Assembly: GCF_012427705.1 (NCBI RefSeq)
Contig: NZ_CP048602.1
Span: forward strand, 1,798,001 to 1,862,000
Direction: 5' to 3'
Length of the DNA: 64,000 nucleotides
From: Vreelandella piezotolerans
GTDB lineage: Bacteria; Pseudomonadota; Gammaproteobacteria; Pseudomonadales; Halomonadaceae
The position numbers and the translations under genes were made by a program. Positions 40,387 through 51,086 of the stretch are shown here, in pieces. The notes beneath the pieces are model-generated. The model had not been told where the DNA came from and ran no database searches. It worked only from the letters and a program-made list of their open reading frames with translations. Within the stretch, counting starts at the first letter, position 1. Each line of letters opens with the position of its first letter.

Positions 40387-41979
40387 TTAGTAGAGGTGTG
40401 CCGCTTCGATAAGGGCCTTGGTATAGGGGTGGCGAGGGGCGGCCAGGACCTCTAGGCAGTTCCCTTGTTCGATCACTTCGCCATCTTTTAGCACCATGAT
40501 TCGGTGAGCCATGGCGCGCACCACGGCGAGATCATGGCTGATGAACAAATAGCTGAGCTGGCGGCGTGCTTGAAGGTCGCGTAGTAGCACCACGAGCTGC
40601 TTTTGCACGGTACGGTCGAGCGCAGAAGTGGGTTCGTCCAGCACAAGAAGCTCCGGCTCTAAAATGATCGCTCGAGCGACGGCAATGCGTTGACGTTGGC
40701 CACCGGAAAACTCATGAGGGTAGCGGTCGGCGCAGCTCTTTGGCAAGCCGACCTCACTGAGAGTGCGGTGAACTCGCTCGGTCACTTCCATCTCACTCAG
40801 CGTTGGGAAGTGAAAGCGTAACCCTTCACTGATGATATCGAACACGGGCATACGGGGAGATAGGGCGCCATATGGGTCCTGAAACACCATTTGAAAACGG
40901 TGCCGCTGACGGCGTAACGCCTCCCCAGTGAATTGGCTCAGTGTCGTGTCGCCCAGCTTGACGTCGCCTTGGCTCGCTACCAAGCGCATGATGGCGGAGG
41001 CAAGGGTCGTCTTTCCAGATCCCGACTCACCGACGATGCCTAGTGTTTCACCTGGTGTAAGGCTGAGATCAGTGGCTTTTAGCGCTTCGAATGCGGGCGG
41101 TTGACGCTGGAATAGGCGTGTTTTAGGGCGCGCGAAACTGACCCGGAGTTGTCGAGTGGTCAGCAAAGAGTGAGTGTTCGAAGGTTCGGCTGGGCGGCCC
41201 TCAGGCTCAGCGGCAATCAACGTTTTAGTGTAATCGCTTTGCGGTCGGCGAAACACGTCCTCGACTCGACCGCTTTCCTGCAACTTGCCTTGGTACATGA
41301 CGCAAACGCGATCGGCATGACGACGGACCAGATTCAGATCGTGGCTAATCAGCAATACGCCCATGTCGTGACGGTCACGTAGCTCTTTGAGTAGCGCTAG
41401 GATGTCCTGTTGCACGGTCACATCCAGCGCGGTCGTCGGCTCGTCTGCAATCAATAGCGCAGGGTCGTTAGCAATCGCCATGGCGATCATCACCCGCTGG
41501 CGCTGGCCACCGGAGAGCTGGTGGGGCCAAGCGTCCAGAAGTTCTTCTGGCCGAGGCAGCTTTACCTGCTCGAGAAGCGCTTTGGCTCTCTGCCGGGCCG
41601 CTTGGCCATTTAGGCCTTGGTGTAGTCGGAGGGTTTCGCCAATTTGCTTGCCGATGCGATGCAGAGGGTTGAGTGACGTCATCGGCTCCTGAAAAATGAA
41701 CCCCACGCGGTTGCCGCGAATGCCGTTCCAGTCACGTTTGCTTAGCTGTGTTAGATCGGTGCCTTCTAGCCAACGTTGACCGCGCACTTCTGCATTGCTG
41801 GGCAATAGGTCAATGGCACCCAGCGCAGAGACCGACTTTCCTGACCCAGACTCGCCAACGATCGCGAGCGTTTCACCCGGGTTTACCGACAGTGAAAGGT
41901 CATCTACAACGACCTTGCCATCAAAGGCCACCGTGAGTCCATCGAGTGTCAGCAGCGGTTGTGGGGTTGGCTCAGACAT
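40387..41979 (-). CDS. yejF: Peptide ABC transporter ATPase, double domain (YejF type)
   Basis: 530 residues with two full ABC domains, each with a Walker A (GESGSGKSV and GESGSGKTT), a signature LSGGQRQRV / FSGGQRQRI and a Walker B (LLIADEPTTALD / LLVLDEPTSALD). Fused DppD-DppF layout as in E. coli YejF (529). The ATG at 41979 with AGGAAA gives MSEPTPQPLL; the upstream in-frame region belongs to the permease gene. Overlaps yejE by 8 bp. In enterobacteria YejABEF imports oligopeptides and microcin C. Confidence 0.9.
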   Translation of the reverse strand: MSEPTPQPLLTLDGLTVAFDGKVVVDDLSLSVNPGETLAIVGESGSGKSVSALGAIDLLPSNAEVRGQRWLEGTDLTQLSKRDWNGIRGNRVGFIFQEPMTSLNPLHRIGKQIGETLRLHQGLNGQAARQRAKALLEQVKLPRPEELLDAWPHQLSGGQRQRVMIAMAIANDPALLIADEPTTALDVTVQQDILALLKELRDRHDMGVLLISHDLNLVRRHADRVCVMYQGKLQESGRVEDVFRRPQSDYTKTLIAAEPEGRPAEPSNTHSLLTTRQLRVSFARPKTRLFQRQPPAFEALKATDLSLTPGETLGIVGESGSGKTTLASAIMRLVASQGDVKLGDTTLSQFTGEALRRQRHRFQMVFQDPYGALSPRMPVFDIISEGLRFHFPTLSEMEVTERVHRTLSEVGLPKSCADRYPHEFSGGQRQRIAVARAIILEPELLVLDEPTSALDRTVQKQLVVLLRDLQARRQLSYLFISHDLAVVRAMAHRIMVLKDGEVIEQGNCLEVLAAPRHPYTKALIEAAHLY

Positions 41980-43045
41980 GAGTCGTTTCCTGGGCAGTAG
42001 AGGGACGCTGCTTAACGTGGCGCGGGTCGAACGCATCGCGTAAGCCTTCCCCGATAAACACCAACAGAGACAGCATGATGGCTAGGGTCATGAAGGCGGT
42101 GATGCCAAGCCACGGCGCATGCAGATTGTTCTTGCCCTGTGCGGCGAGTTCCCCGAGCGACGGGGCCCCGGGTGGCAATCCAAAACCTAGAAAATCCAGT
42201 GCCGTTAGGGTCCCAATGGCGCCGGTAAAAATGAACGGAATGAACGTTAGGGTAGCGACCATTGCATTGGGCAGCACGTGGCGCCACATGATCAGGCGAG
42301 AGGGCAACCCCACGGCTTTTGCGGCGCGGACGTACTCCAGGTTGCGGGCGCGCAGAAATTCGGCGCGCACGATGTCGACTAGCCCCAGCCAGGAAAAGAG
42401 CAGCATGATACCTAGCAGCCACCAAAAGCCTGGCTGTACGAAGCTTGCCAGTATGATCAGCAAAAACAGCACCGGCAGTCCCGACCAGATTTCGGTGATC
42501 CGTTGACCGATCAAGTCGACTTTGCCACCAAAATAGCCCTGCACGCCGCCTGCGATAACACCGATCACCAGCGAGCCCGCCGTCAATACCAGCGCGAACG
42601 CCACAGAGAGCCTGAAGCCGTAAATGACGCGGGCCAAGACATCGCGGCCTTGGTCATCGGTGCCTAGCCAGTGGCGGCGGTCCGGCGGTGCAGGGGACGG
42701 GCGCGTCATCTGCATATCGAGCGTTTGGTAAGAGAACGGAATGAGGGGCCAGAGCGCCCAACCGTGGTTGCTAATCTGTTGCTGAATGAAGGGGTCTAGA
42801 TAATCCGTGCGGGTCGGTAAAAAGCCACCAAACTCGGTTTCTGGATAATCGACCAATAGCGGCACGTACCACTGACCGTCGTACTGCATGACGATGGGTT
42901 TGTCGTTGGCGATGAGCTCGGCGAATAAGCTGATGAGAAACAGAACGGCGAACAGCCACAGCGAAACCCGCGCGCGGCGATTATCGCGAAACGCGGCGAG
43001 TCGCCGAAGCGTGATGGGCGATAGGCGAGAGGTGATTGCGCACAT
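41972..43045 (-). CDS. yejE: Peptide ABC transporter permease (YejE type)
   Basis: Inner-membrane permease of 357 residues. One helix near the N-terminus, then a periplasmic insert (YPETEFGGFLPTRTDYLDPFIQQQI..HGWALWPLIPFSYQT), typical of YejE, followed by the permease domain with GTDDQGRDVLARVIYG and the EAA loop EYVRAAKAVGLPSRLIMWRHVLPNAM. The ATG at 43045 has GAGGGAG upstream and lies 2 bp after yejB. Confidence 0.9.
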   Translation of the reverse strand: MCAITSRLSPITLRRLAAFRDNRRARVSLWLFAVLFLISLFAELIANDKPIVMQYDGQWYVPLLVDYPETEFGGFLPTRTDYLDPFIQQQISNHGWALWPLIPFSYQTLDMQMTRPSPAPPDRRHWLGTDDQGRDVLARVIYGFRLSVAFALVLTAGSLVIGVIAGGVQGYFGGKVDLIGQRITEIWSGLPVLFLLIILASFVQPGFWWLLGIMLLFSWLGLVDIVRAEFLRARNLEYVRAAKAVGLPSRLIMWRHVLPNAMVATLTFIPFIFTGAIGTLTALDFLGFGLPPGAPSLGELAAQGKNNLHAPWLGITAFMTLAIMLSLLVFIGEGLRDAFDPRHVKQRPSTAQETTHV

Positions 43046-43046
43046 A

Positions 43047-44120
43047 TCAAGACTCCCTCGACGCGAAATCGATACGCGGGTCGACCCACACGTAGGTAAG
43101 ATCCGATACCAGTTTGAGCAGCAGGCCAATCACGGTATAGAGAAAGAGCGTGCCAAAGATGACCGGATAGTCGCGCTGCATGACGGCCTCGAAACCAAGC
43201 AGACCAAGGCCATCCAGTGAGAAAATCACTTCGATGAGCAGCGCACCGGTAAAGAAAATACCAATCATGGCTGATGGCAGCCCAGCGATGATGATCAGCA
43301 TGGCGTTACGAAACACGTGCCCGTAGAGCACGCGTTGCTCATCGGCACCTTTGGCGCGTGCGGTGAGCACGTACTGCTTATGTATTTCATCCAAAAAGCT
43401 GTTTTTGGTCAGCATGGTCAGGGTGGCAAAACTGCCGATTGAGGCCGCGATAACGGGCAGCGTGATATGCCAGAAGTAGTCTTTTATCTTGCCCCATGCC
43501 GACAGGTCGTCAAAGCCTGGCGAGGTTAGCCCGCGTAGCGGAAACCAATCTAGATAGGTTCCCCCAGCAAACAGAACAATGAGTAGAATGGCGAATAGAA
43601 AGCCGGGAATGGCGTAGCCAACGATCACCAGCCCCGATGTCCAAACGTCGAAACGCGAGCCATGGCGTAGCGCTTTGCGAATGCCCAGAGGAATGGAAAT
43701 CAGGTAGACCAGCAAGGTGGTCCATAGGCCGAGTGACACCGATACGGGGAGCCGCTCTATCATTAAATCGATCACCGGACGATCACGAAAGAAACTGGTG
43801 CCAAAATCTAAGGTTAGGTAGTCCGTCATCATGCCGATGAAGCGTTCATGGGCAGGTTTGTCGAAACCAAACTGCTGTTCGAGCTGCTCGATGAAGCGCG
43901 GGTCGATGCCCCGTGCGCCACGGGAATCATCATTGATCTGAACATCCGCACCGCCCATGTCCAAGCGTGTACTGGCCATGGCATTGGCACCTTCGAAGCG
44001 AGCCAGCATTTGATCGATCGGCCCGCCTGGCGCGGCTTGTACGATCATGAAGTTGAGCAGCATGATACCGAACAGCGTCGGAATCATTAGTAGCAGTCGG
44101 CGTAAGGTATAGCGAGCCAC
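43047..44120 (-). CDS. yejB: Peptide ABC transporter permease (YejB type)
   Basis: 357 residues. N-terminus [37 protein letters not shown] is the DppB/YejB type; EAA loop [27 protein letters not shown] choose the GTG at 44120 because GGAG is 5 bases upstream and the protein then aligns with family N-termini; the ATG at 44132 would add four residues and has no ribosome site. Second gene of the yejABEF operon. Confidence 0.88.
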   Translation of the reverse strand: MARYTLRRLLLMIPTLFGIMLLNFMIVQAAPGGPIDQMLARFEGANAMASTRLDMGGADVQINDDSRGARGIDPRFIEQLEQQFGFDKPAHERFIGMMTDYLTLDFGTSFFRDRPVIDLMIERLPVSVSLGLWTTLLVYLISIPLGIRKALRHGSRFDVWTSGLVIVGYAIPGFLFAILLIVLFAGGTYLDWFPLRGLTSPGFDDLSAWGKIKDYFWHITLPVIAASIGSFATLTMLTKNSFLDEIHKQYVLTARAKGADEQRVLYGHVFRNAMLIIIAGLPSAMIGIFFTGALLIEVIFSLDGLGLLGFEAVMQRDYPVIFGTLFLYTVIGLLLKLVSDLTYVWVDPRIDFASRES

Positions 44121-44233
44121 AATGCACTCCATGAATGGACGACAACAAGGAGGGTTGTCGGCAAGCGTTATCGGCGCTGGTTATCAGCGATGGTTGGCAG
44201 CATTCGTTCAAACTCACCCCGGGGCAGGCATGC

Positions 44234-46111
44234 CTACCGGCGGCGATTGCGTCGCTGAAGCGCCGCTTCACGTTCGGTATCTACCCACCAAGCATCGAGA
44301 TCCATGGCGTAATCAGGAAAAGGTTCTGGGTAGCCAAACTTATCCCACACGGCGATGCGTGTCTCGCCAGAGTGGTAATGCGGAATCACATAAAAGCCCC
44401 AACGTAGCACACGGTCAAGGGCGCGGGTGGCCGTATCCAGTGATTCCCGGTCATCGGCTCGAATGATCTCTTCCACCAATGCGTCGACGGCTGGATGGGC
44501 CAGCGCCATACGGTTGCGGCTTTGTGGCGCTTCGGCGGCAGCGCTGGTCCAGTAATCGCGCTGTTCGTTCCCAGGGTTATTGGATTGAGGAAAGTGGCTA
44601 ATGACCATGTCGTAGTCGTAATCCCGCACCCGGTTAAGGTACTGGTTAATATCGACAATGCGCATGGACGTCTGGATGCCTAGGCGTGCCATGTTGCGTA
44701 ACATCGGTTGTACCACGCGCTCCAGCCCTGAATCATATAGGAGCACTTCGAGGGAGAGGGGGCGCTCCTGATCATCTACCAGTACCCCCTCCTCAACGCG
44801 GTAGCCTGCCTCACGAAGCAGGCTTAACGCCAACCGCAGCCGCTCGCGTAGTTCAACCGGGTGATCGATGGGTAAGGGCGCCGTAAACAGCCTGTCTGAT
44901 CGATGTGACGCCAAAAGCTCATCACGGTATGGCTGTAGTAGCGCCAGTTCCTCATCGGAAGGCATGCCGACCGCTTCCATTTCGGAGTTTTGAAAGAAGC
45001 TCTCGGTTCGGGCGTAAGTGTTGTAAAAAATATTGGTATTGAGCCAGGGGAAGTCGAACGTCAGGCTCAAGGCTTCTCGTACACGTGGGTCCTGAAACTT
45101 CTCTTTACGCAGATTGAAAACGAACGCCTGCATCATCGATGGGTTAACGTCGGGTACGGTAATCCTCTCGATTAGCCCGTCACGGTAAGCAGGAAAATCG
45201 TAGCCGATGGCCCAGGTGGCGGCACGCGCATCGATACGAAAATCGGTGAGGCCCGCTTTGAACGCTTCCCAGGCAATGTCCCGATCCCGGTAGTACTCGT
45301 AGATGACCCGATCGATGTTATAGCGCCCGATATTGACGGGCAGGTCTTTACCCCAATAGTTTTCGTCGCGCTGGTAAACGATGCGACGCCCAGGGTCTAC
45401 CTCACTAATACGGTATGGTCCTGAGCCAGGGTGAGCGGCAAGCGTCGGAGCGCTAAAATCACGAGGCTCCCAATAATGTCGGGGTAGGATGGGAAGCTGC
45501 GCCACGATCAGGGGCAACTCTCGAGAGTCGGTGTCATTGAATTCAAAGCGCACCTGATGCTCGTTCAACGCGATGGCTTTCTCGACGCCTGCGTAATAAC
45601 TGGCATAGAAAGGGTTGCCCTGTTCGCGAAGAAGGTCGAACGAGAAAACGACGTCGTAGGCGGTTAGGGGCTCTCCATCCTGAAAGCGGGCTTGTTCGCG
45701 CAGGTCAAACTCGATCCAGCGACGCTCCGGATCCAAACGCACGCCTTCTGCTAACAGGCCGTAAAGGCTAAAAGGCTCGTTAGGGTTACTCGCCATCAAC
45801 GTGTCATAGATTTGCGAGATACCGGTGGCTGGCGTACCGCGAATGATGAAGGGATTGGTCGAGTCGAAGCTGCCGCCGACCGCAGTGTGAGTGATGGAGC
45901 CACCCTTGGGCGCTTGAGGGTTTACGTGGGGGAAGTAGGCGAAATCTTCGGGTAGCGCCGGGCTATCGTAAAGCGATAGCCCATGTACCGTCTCGACCGG
46001 GACGGTACTGGGCGCGCTGCCAAGCATCTCTTCCGAGGCCCATAGCGAACAGCTCAGCAGCAGTGTGCTGATCAATAATCCCGTCTTTTTGAGCATGACG
46101 CTGCGTGCCAT
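44234..46111 (-). CDS. yejA: Peptide-binding protein (YejA type)
   Basis: Periplasmic SBP family 5 protein, 625 residues. Signal peptide 1-25 (LLISTLLLSCSLWA). Then HGLSLYDSPALPEDFAYFPHVNPQAPKGG, FDSTNPFIIRGTPATG, and ANWP-type YejA parts such as DFRIDARAATWAIGYDFPA and SHFPQSNNPGNEQRDYW. AGGAAG lies 7 bases before the ATG. First gene of the operon; a 113-bp gap separates it from yejB. At the gene end there is a short palindrome AGGCATGCCT. Confidence 0.9.
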   Translation of the reverse strand: MARSVMLKKTGLLISTLLLSCSLWASEEMLGSAPSTVPVETVHGLSLYDSPALPEDFAYFPHVNPQAPKGGSITHTAVGGSFDSTNPFIIRGTPATGISQIYDTLMASNPNEPFSLYGLLAEGVRLDPERRWIEFDLREQARFQDGEPLTAYDVVFSFDLLREQGNPFYASYYAGVEKAIALNEHQVRFEFNDTDSRELPLIVAQLPILPRHYWEPRDFSAPTLAAHPGSGPYRISEVDPGRRIVYQRDENYWGKDLPVNIGRYNIDRVIYEYYRDRDIAWEAFKAGLTDFRIDARAATWAIGYDFPAYRDGLIERITVPDVNPSMMQAFVFNLRKEKFQDPRVREALSLTFDFPWLNTNIFYNTYARTESFFQNSEMEAVGMPSDEELALLQPYRDELLASHRSDRLFTAPLPIDHPVELRERLRLALSLLREAGYRVEEGVLVDDQERPLSLEVLLYDSGLERVVQPMLRNMARLGIQTSMRIVDINQYLNRVRDYDYDMVISHFPQSNNPGNEQRDYWTSAAAEAPQSRNRMALAHPAVDALVEEIIRADDRESLDTATRALDRVLRWGFYVIPHYHSGETRIAVWDKFGYPEPFPDYAMDLDAWWVDTEREAALQRRNRRR

Positions 46112-46180
46112 CGGTAAACTTCCTGTTGTAACCTTGCCTCAACGTTATAATGCCCGTGTATGACTGTGCTATCGTCTCTG

Positions 46181-47404
46181 CTACCGATCCGAGAGTGACA
46201 GTAGCTGCCCAGGCTGAAGGGCTTCGGGGCGCTCGATAGCATTCCAGCGGATTAAGTCTTGCTGATCAACGTTATATCGGGCAGCAATCGTTGACAGATT
46301 ATCCCCTCGCTCGACGCGATGCACCTCTGGGGTAGCGGTCGAGGCCAGCGTCGTGTCGTTGGCTTGCGAAAGCTGAGCTAATACCTGCGTATCTACCTCT
46401 TCTGGCACCAGGAGCGTCTGCGCGCTACGTGGGTCGAGGCTGCCATTGAGCAGACCAGGGTTTAGCTCGGCTAGCGCTGATTGGCTGACATCCAATAGTT
46501 GGGATGCTTGTGCCAAGCTGACGGGCTGCTCCAGCTGCACTTTGGCAAAGGCAGGATCTGGATGGATGTCCGGCAGTTTGACGCCATACTTGTCGGGCTC
46601 GTTGATGATGGTGGCAATGGCTTTTAACTTGGGTACGTACTGCATGGTTTCATGGGGCAGTGATAGGTCCCAATATTTGCCGGCTAGCCCTTGGCTCTGT
46701 GCTTGGCGCTGGGCACGATTGACGGTGCCTGCGCCCGCATTATAAGCGGCTAGCGAGAGCATCAGATCTCCCTCGTACCACTCATCGGCCTGCATTTCCA
46801 GATAATCCAGCGCTGCTTCCGTCGAAGTGACCACATCCAATCGGCCGTCATAGTTGCCATTACGTACTAGCCCCAATGCGTCACCCGTACCGGGCATGAA
46901 CTGCCATAAGCCGGCTGCACCGAGATGGCTTCGTGCGCTAGGGTCAAAGGAGCTCTCGACAAAGGGAATCAGAGCGATTTCACCGGGTAAGCCGCGGTCA
47001 CTCACTTGTTGAGCGATCCAAGCGAGCCACGGTGTGGCACGTTCGGTAATGGCCGCGATGTTTTCCGGGCTAGAGCGATAGTACTCGATCCATTCATCGA
47101 CTCTGGATTGAGCATCGGCGGGAAGGTTCTTATCCTGCCACTGGAAGCTCGAGCGTAGCGAGCTCCACGCATCCTGGGGCTCCAGTACCAGCGACTCCCA
47201 GAAGTGGTGATGCAGCGCAGTGGGCTGGAAGCGTGCGGTACGTTCGTTCCCATTATTCGCCACGGCATCATTGACGGTGGTATAGGTCAGATTCGGATCG
47301 GTGGCAGATGCTTGTGAGCTGGCTGCAGCGGCCAAAAAAAGGCCCATTACTACGGTACTCCCAGCGCTTAACAATAAGCGCTGGCGAATCGTTCGATAGG
47401 TCAT
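46181..47404 (-). CDS. mltD: Membrane-bound lytic transglycosylase D, one LysM
   Basis: Peptidoglycan-cleaving lytic transglycosylase, 407 residues. Signal region up to about residue 34 (ASA-TDPN); I see no lipobox cysteine, unlike E. coli MltD. Catalytic domain about 115-250 with the catalytic Glu in LIPFVESSFDPSARS, then AAGLWQFMPGTG and LSLAAYNAGAGTVNRA. One LysM domain lies at the C-terminus (HRVERGDNLSTIAARYNVDQQDLIRWN); E. coli has two or three. Gene order with gloB, yafS, rnhA and dnaQ is as in E. coli. Confidence 0.88.
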   Translation of the reverse strand: MTYRTIRQRLLLSAGSTVVMGLFLAAAASSQASATDPNLTYTTVNDAVANNGNERTARFQPTALHHHFWESLVLEPQDAWSSLRSSFQWQDKNLPADAQSRVDEWIEYYRSSPENIAAITERATPWLAWIAQQVSDRGLPGEIALIPFVESSFDPSARSHLGAAGLWQFMPGTGDALGLVRNGNYDGRLDVVTSTEAALDYLEMQADEWYEGDLMLSLAAYNAGAGTVNRAQRQAQSQGLAGKYWDLSLPHETMQYVPKLKAIATIINEPDKYGVKLPDIHPDPAFAKVQLEQPVSLAQASQLLDVSQSALAELNPGLLNGSLDPRSAQTLLVPEEVDTQVLAQLSQANDTTLASTATPEVHRVERGDNLSTIAARYNVDQQDLIRWNAIERPEALQPGQLLSLSDR

Positions 47405-47434
47405 AGTCGAGTTCGTTTCTAGTCGATAGCGTTC

Positions 47435-48202
47435 TTAAAAACGGTTCTTCCACTCCCGAAGAGTGGTGAACGTAGCGAGATTGTCATCGTTAGACCCCTG
47501 GCATCCCGCCGCTTGGCGCACGCTGTCGGTGCCCACGCGCAAGTAGGGGTTGATCGTCAGCTCGCGTCCTATCGTGCTGGGTAACGTCGGCCGGTCCAAT
47601 GCCCGTGCCTTCTCACACTCCTGCAGTGTGTATGTCACAGCGTCATTGTCAGGGTCGGCAGCACGTGCAAACGTCAGGTTTGCTTGCGTATATTCATGCG
47701 CTGCAAAGACCAGTGTATCCTCGGGGAGTTCCGCTAAACGATTCAATGAGCTGAACATTTGCTCGGGTGTGCCTTCGAACAGGCGCCCGCAGCCTGCGCA
47801 AAACAGCGTATCGCCGCAGAAAAGCAAGGCGGGAATGCCGGGAGCGAAATAACTAATGTGGTCAAGAGTGTGTCCCGGTGTCGCCATGACATCGAACAGG
47901 CGACCCATGATGCGCACCTGATCACCGTCCCTCACGCGAACGTCGATTCCTTGGATGTCAGGGTTGTCGGGGCCAATGACGCGAGGAGAGTAGCGTTTGA
48001 TGAGCGCATCCAAACCGCCAACGTGATCCTGGTGATGGTGAGTGATCAGTATGGTGTCTAGGGTGAGCGCCTCACGTTCGAGGATGTCAATGACAGGCGC
48101 TGCTTCACCGGGGTCCACCACGCAAACGCTTTGACTGGTATCTTGTCTTATGAGCCAAATATAGTTGTCGCTTAGGGCGGGTATCGGTGTCACGCTCATC
48201 AT
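47435..48202 (-). CDS. gloB: Hydroxyacylglutathione hydrolase (glyoxalase II)
   Basis: Metallo-beta-lactamase-fold enzyme of 255 residues that hydrolyses S-lactoylglutathione, the second step of methylglyoxal detoxification. Metal motif T-H-H-H-Q-D-H at residues 54-60; further metal ligands in ATPGHTLDHISY and FAAHEYTQANL. The ATG at 48202 with AAGGAT at 7 bases gives MMSVTPIPALSDNYIW, the normal start; the in-frame codons upstream are not family-like. Confidence 0.92.
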   Translation of the reverse strand: MMSVTPIPALSDNYIWLIRQDTSQSVCVVDPGEAAPVIDILEREALTLDTILITHHHQDHVGGLDALIKRYSPRVIGPDNPDIQGIDVRVRDGDQVRIMGRLFDVMATPGHTLDHISYFAPGIPALLFCGDTLFCAGCGRLFEGTPEQMFSSLNRLAELPEDTLVFAAHEYTQANLTFARAADPDNDAVTYTLQECEKARALDRPTLPSTIGRELTINPYLRVGTDSVRQAAGCQGSNDDNLATFTTLREWKNRF

Positions 48203-48315
48203 GGGCGAGATCCTTTGAATGCTAAAAATGCGTAAAGTCCAACCATGCGCTGTCGCGCGCAAAACTGATACAAATAGACGTTAAAAAGCCGTTACTGTGG
48301 AGGGAAGCGCCGTTT

Positions 48316-49113
48316 ATGTCAAATTCGCCAAAAGCCGACAGCTTGGCGCAGCGCTTGACCTGCGCGCAGGCTTACTGGCAATCCGATGCAGGCCGAGCGC
48401 TTTGGGAAACCCAACGTGCCTGCCTGGGCCCTGTGGTAGAAGGCCGCAAAGGCGGCCACAGTCTCGAAATGGGCATGGGGCCAGCAATGATGGGTATGTC
48501 ATTGATTACACACCCGATTCGCTGGGCTCCCAGCCGCGCCTTGGCAGAGAGCGATGCCTCGTTGGTGTGCCCGCCGGATCAATGGGCACTGCCTGACCGT
48601 TGCCTGGATACGGTGGTCATTCACCACTGGCTGGAACACCTTCATGAGGCTCACCATACCCTTCGGGAGGCGGCTCGCGTAACGGCGGATAATGGCGTTC
48701 TGGTTCTGTTTGGATTCAACCCGCTCGGTTTGAATGGCTTAACACAGCGCTGGCGCAAGCAACAAACGGCCTTCCCCTGGAACGGCCACTGGCGTTCGGC
48801 GAACCGTTTAAAGGATTGGTTGGCGTTTGTCGACTTTGAGGTTGAGCGCGTAGACTACTGCTGTTTTCGTGGCCCACTCAGTACAGCTTGCGGTGTGCGC
48901 TGGGAGGCTTGGGGGAGGCGGCATAATTTGCCGCTGGGCGAAAGTTATATGATCCAAGCCCAACGACGCCAGCGTCATGCCCCCGTTCAGCGCGTCAAAT
49001 TTGGTCTAAGTGCTCCGATCGCGCCCTCTTCGTTGGGCGCTACACGGACGGGCGCTCCCTGGAGCCACTCGAAGAGCCAGCGTCGTTTAAAAAAGGATAG
49101 TGAACGTGATTAA
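48316..49113 (+). CDS. yafS: SAM-dependent methyltransferase, YafS-like
   Basis: 265 residues, class I methyltransferase of the Methyltransf_11 kind. The classical SAM motif I is weak ([15 protein letters not shown]), but [52 protein letters not shown] follows the usual strand 4 / strand 5 order, and the C-terminal half is typical of YafS. Its place between gloB and rnhA is conserved in gammaproteobacteria. The substrate of YafS proteins is not known. Overlaps rnhA by 8 bp. Confidence 0.82.
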   Translation: MSNSPKADSLAQRLTCAQAYWQSDAGRALWETQRACLGPVVEGRKGGHSLEMGMGPAMMGMSLITHPIRWAPSRALAESDASLVCPPDQWALPDRCLDTVVIHHWLEHLHEAHHTLREAARVTADNGVLVLFGFNPLGLNGLTQRWRKQQTAFPWNGHWRSANRLKDWLAFVDFEVERVDYCCFRGPLSTACGVRWEAWGRRHNLPLGESYMIQAQRRQRHAPVQRVKFGLSAPIAPSSLGATRTGAPWSHSKSQRRLKKDSERD

Positions 49114-49591
49114 GCAAGCAGCCGAGGGGCTGCCCCAGGTAACGGTGTATACCGATGGGGCCTGTCGAGGAAATCCGGGCCCAGGCGGCTGGGGTGTCGT
49201 GTTGGAAAGCGGACCCCATCAAAAGACATTGAAAGGCTATGAGGCCGAGACCACCAACAACCGCATGGAGTTGACGGCAGCGATCATGGCACTGCGTGCT
49301 TTGAACAAGCCTTGCAGCGTTGCGTTATGGACAGACTCGCAATACGTCCGCCAGGGCATTACCCAGTGGATCCATAACTGGGTCAAACGCGGCTGGAAAA
49401 CGGCGGCCAAGCAGCCTGTCAAAAATGCCGAATTGTGGAAAACGCTTCATGAAGAGACGCATCGCCATCGCGTAGAGTGGCACTGGGTGAAAGGGCATAG
49501 CGGCCATCCAGGCAACGAGCGTGCCGATGAGCTGGCCAACGAAGCCATCGATGAACATCAAAGGAGAGCGGCATGCGTCAAGTCATCCTAG
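49106..49591 (+). CDS. rnhA: Ribonuclease HI
   Basis: Cleaves the RNA strand of RNA/DNA hybrids. 161 residues. Active-site acids are visible: Asp in [17 protein letters not shown], Glu in NRMELTAAI, Asp in LWTDSQYV and Asp in GNERADELA; His in GHSGHPGN. I take the GTG at 49106 since AAGGA is at 8-base spacing; an in-frame GTG at 49100 is too near that site. Overlaps dnaQ by 19 bp; the coupling of these two genes is widely conserved. Confidence 0.92.
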   Translation: MIKQAAEGLPQVTVYTDGACRGNPGPGGWGVVLESGPHQKTLKGYEAETTNNRMELTAAIMALRALNKPCSVALWTDSQYVRQGITQWIHNWVKRGWKTAAKQPVKNAELWKTLHEETHRHRVEWHWVKGHSGHPGNERADELANEAIDEHQRRAACVKSS

Positions 49592-50310
49592 ATACGGAAA
49601 CGACGGGTATCGATCCCAAAGATGGGCACCGTTTAGTGGAGATTGGTGCCGTCGAGATGGTCAATCGTCGTTTTACCGGACGGACTTACCATCAGTACAT
49701 CAATCCCGAGCGCCATATCGACGCTGAGGTGGTCGCGGTCCACGGCATCGATGATGCCAAAGTAGCGAACGAGCCTGTATTTGCTGAGATCGCCGATGCG
49801 TTTTGGGCGTTCATCGAAGGGGCCGAGTTGGTCATTCACAATGCCCCCTTCGATGTCGGATTCATCGACCATGAGCTAGGCATGCTCAACAAACGCCGTC
49901 GGGCACCCGCGCTCGGACCGGTGCGAGACCATTGCCGAATCCTCGATACGTTGGTCATGGCGCGTGAAATGCACCCGGGGCAACGTAATAATCTCGACGC
50001 GTTGTGCAAACGCTATGATATCGACAATGGACACCGCGTACTTCACGGCGCTTTGCTAGACGCCGAAATACTGGCCGATGTGTATCTGGCTATGACCGGC
50101 GGCCAAACGGCGCTGACCTTGGATGCCGATAGCGGCAGTGACAAGCGTCAGCAGAATGAAGCGAACGAAGGTCTTTCGGTGCGTCGCTTATCACTGTCGC
50201 CTGGGCAACTGCGTGTCATTCGCCCCACCCAAGAGGAGCGGGCAGCTCATCAGGCCAAATGTGAGGCCCATCAGTTGCGCTGGCTAGACGGATCCGCTGC
50301 CGATGCTTAA
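49573..50310 (+). CDS. dnaQ: DNA polymerase III epsilon subunit (proofreading exonuclease)
   Basis: 245 residues. DEDDh exonuclease: motif [13 protein letters not shown], motif [16 protein letters not shown], motif [17 protein letters not shown] with its His. The C-terminal tail ([16 protein letters not shown]) is the part that contacts the polymerase alpha subunit. Ribosome site AAAGGAGA lies inside rnhA. Followed by nudC with 8-bp overlap, so rnhA-dnaQ-nudC is one unit here. Confidence 0.93.
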   Translation: MRQVILDTETTGIDPKDGHRLVEIGAVEMVNRRFTGRTYHQYINPERHIDAEVVAVHGIDDAKVANEPVFAEIADAFWAFIEGAELVIHNAPFDVGFIDHELGMLNKRRRAPALGPVRDHCRILDTLVMAREMHPGQRNNLDALCKRYDIDNGHRVLHGALLDAEILADVYLAMTGGQTALTLDADSGSDKRQQNEANEGLSVRRLSLSPGQLRVIRPTQEERAAHQAKCEAHQLRWLDGSAADA

Positions 50311-51079
50311 GCGCCAAATCCCCCATCATGTCAAAGAGGGGCGTGTGATACGTGTCTCTCGCAGTCACATTGCGCCTGCGCCTATCAAGAGTGAGCTATC
50401 GCCGCTGCAGCCTCTCCAACCATGGACTGAGCAGATGCAGCCACTGTGCTATTGGTACGATGAACCGGTGGCACTGCTGGTGGAAACCCAACCCGGCGAC
50501 GACTGGATAGAGGGGCGACAGTGGCTGGGACAGTTGCCCGCATCCTGGTTTAGCTTGCTATCGACGGCACTACAAGTGGGTGCGTGGCTGGAGAATCACC
50601 GTTTTTGCGGACGTTGCGGAGAAAGAGCCACCAAGCTCGAAGCCGAGTTTGCCATGCACTGTCACTCCTGTGGGCACCGTAACTATCCGCGCATTTCGCC
50701 CTGTATCATTACGCTGGTCACCAGCGGTGAGGCAATGCTGCTAGCGCGCAGTCCGCGCTTTCCTCCTGGGCGCTACTCCACGTTGGCCGGTTTTATCGAA
50801 CCGGGGGAGTCTGCGGAGGAGGCCGTACATCGAGAAATTTTCGAAGAGGTAGGGGTGCACGTGGATCGGTTACGATATCACCATAGTCAGGCGTGGCCCT
50901 TCCCGCACTCGCTCATGCTGGGTTTTTTTGCCGAGGCCACGACAAAGCGCATTCGGATCGATGGTGTAGAGATTAGCGATGCTGCATGGTTCTCGCCGCG
51001 GCAGCTTCCGTCGCTGCCGCCGCCTTACTCCATTTCTCGCGACTTGATTGAAACGCATTTAGCAAGGTGGCGCGAGTAG
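50303..51079 (+). CDS. nudC: NAD(H) pyrophosphatase / RNA deNADding enzyme
   Basis: Nudix hydrolase of 258 residues. Zinc site CGRCG...CHSCG (about 108-130); Nudix box GFIEPGESAEEAVHREIFEEVG; then SQAWPFPHSLM, the SQPWPFPxS signature that sets NADH pyrophosphatases apart from other Nudix enzymes. Overlaps dnaQ by 8 bp. Converges with the SCP2 gene after 7 bp. Confidence 0.92.
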   Translation: MLKRQIPHHVKEGRVIRVSRSHIAPAPIKSELSPLQPLQPWTEQMQPLCYWYDEPVALLVETQPGDDWIEGRQWLGQLPASWFSLLSTALQVGAWLENHRFCGRCGERATKLEAEFAMHCHSCGHRNYPRISPCIITLVTSGEAMLLARSPRFPPGRYSTLAGFIEPGESAEEAVHREIFEEVGVHVDRLRYHHSQAWPFPHSLMLGFFAEATTKRIRIDGVEISDAAWFSPRQLPSLPPPYSISRDLIETHLARWRE

Positions 51080-51086
51080 GACGTGT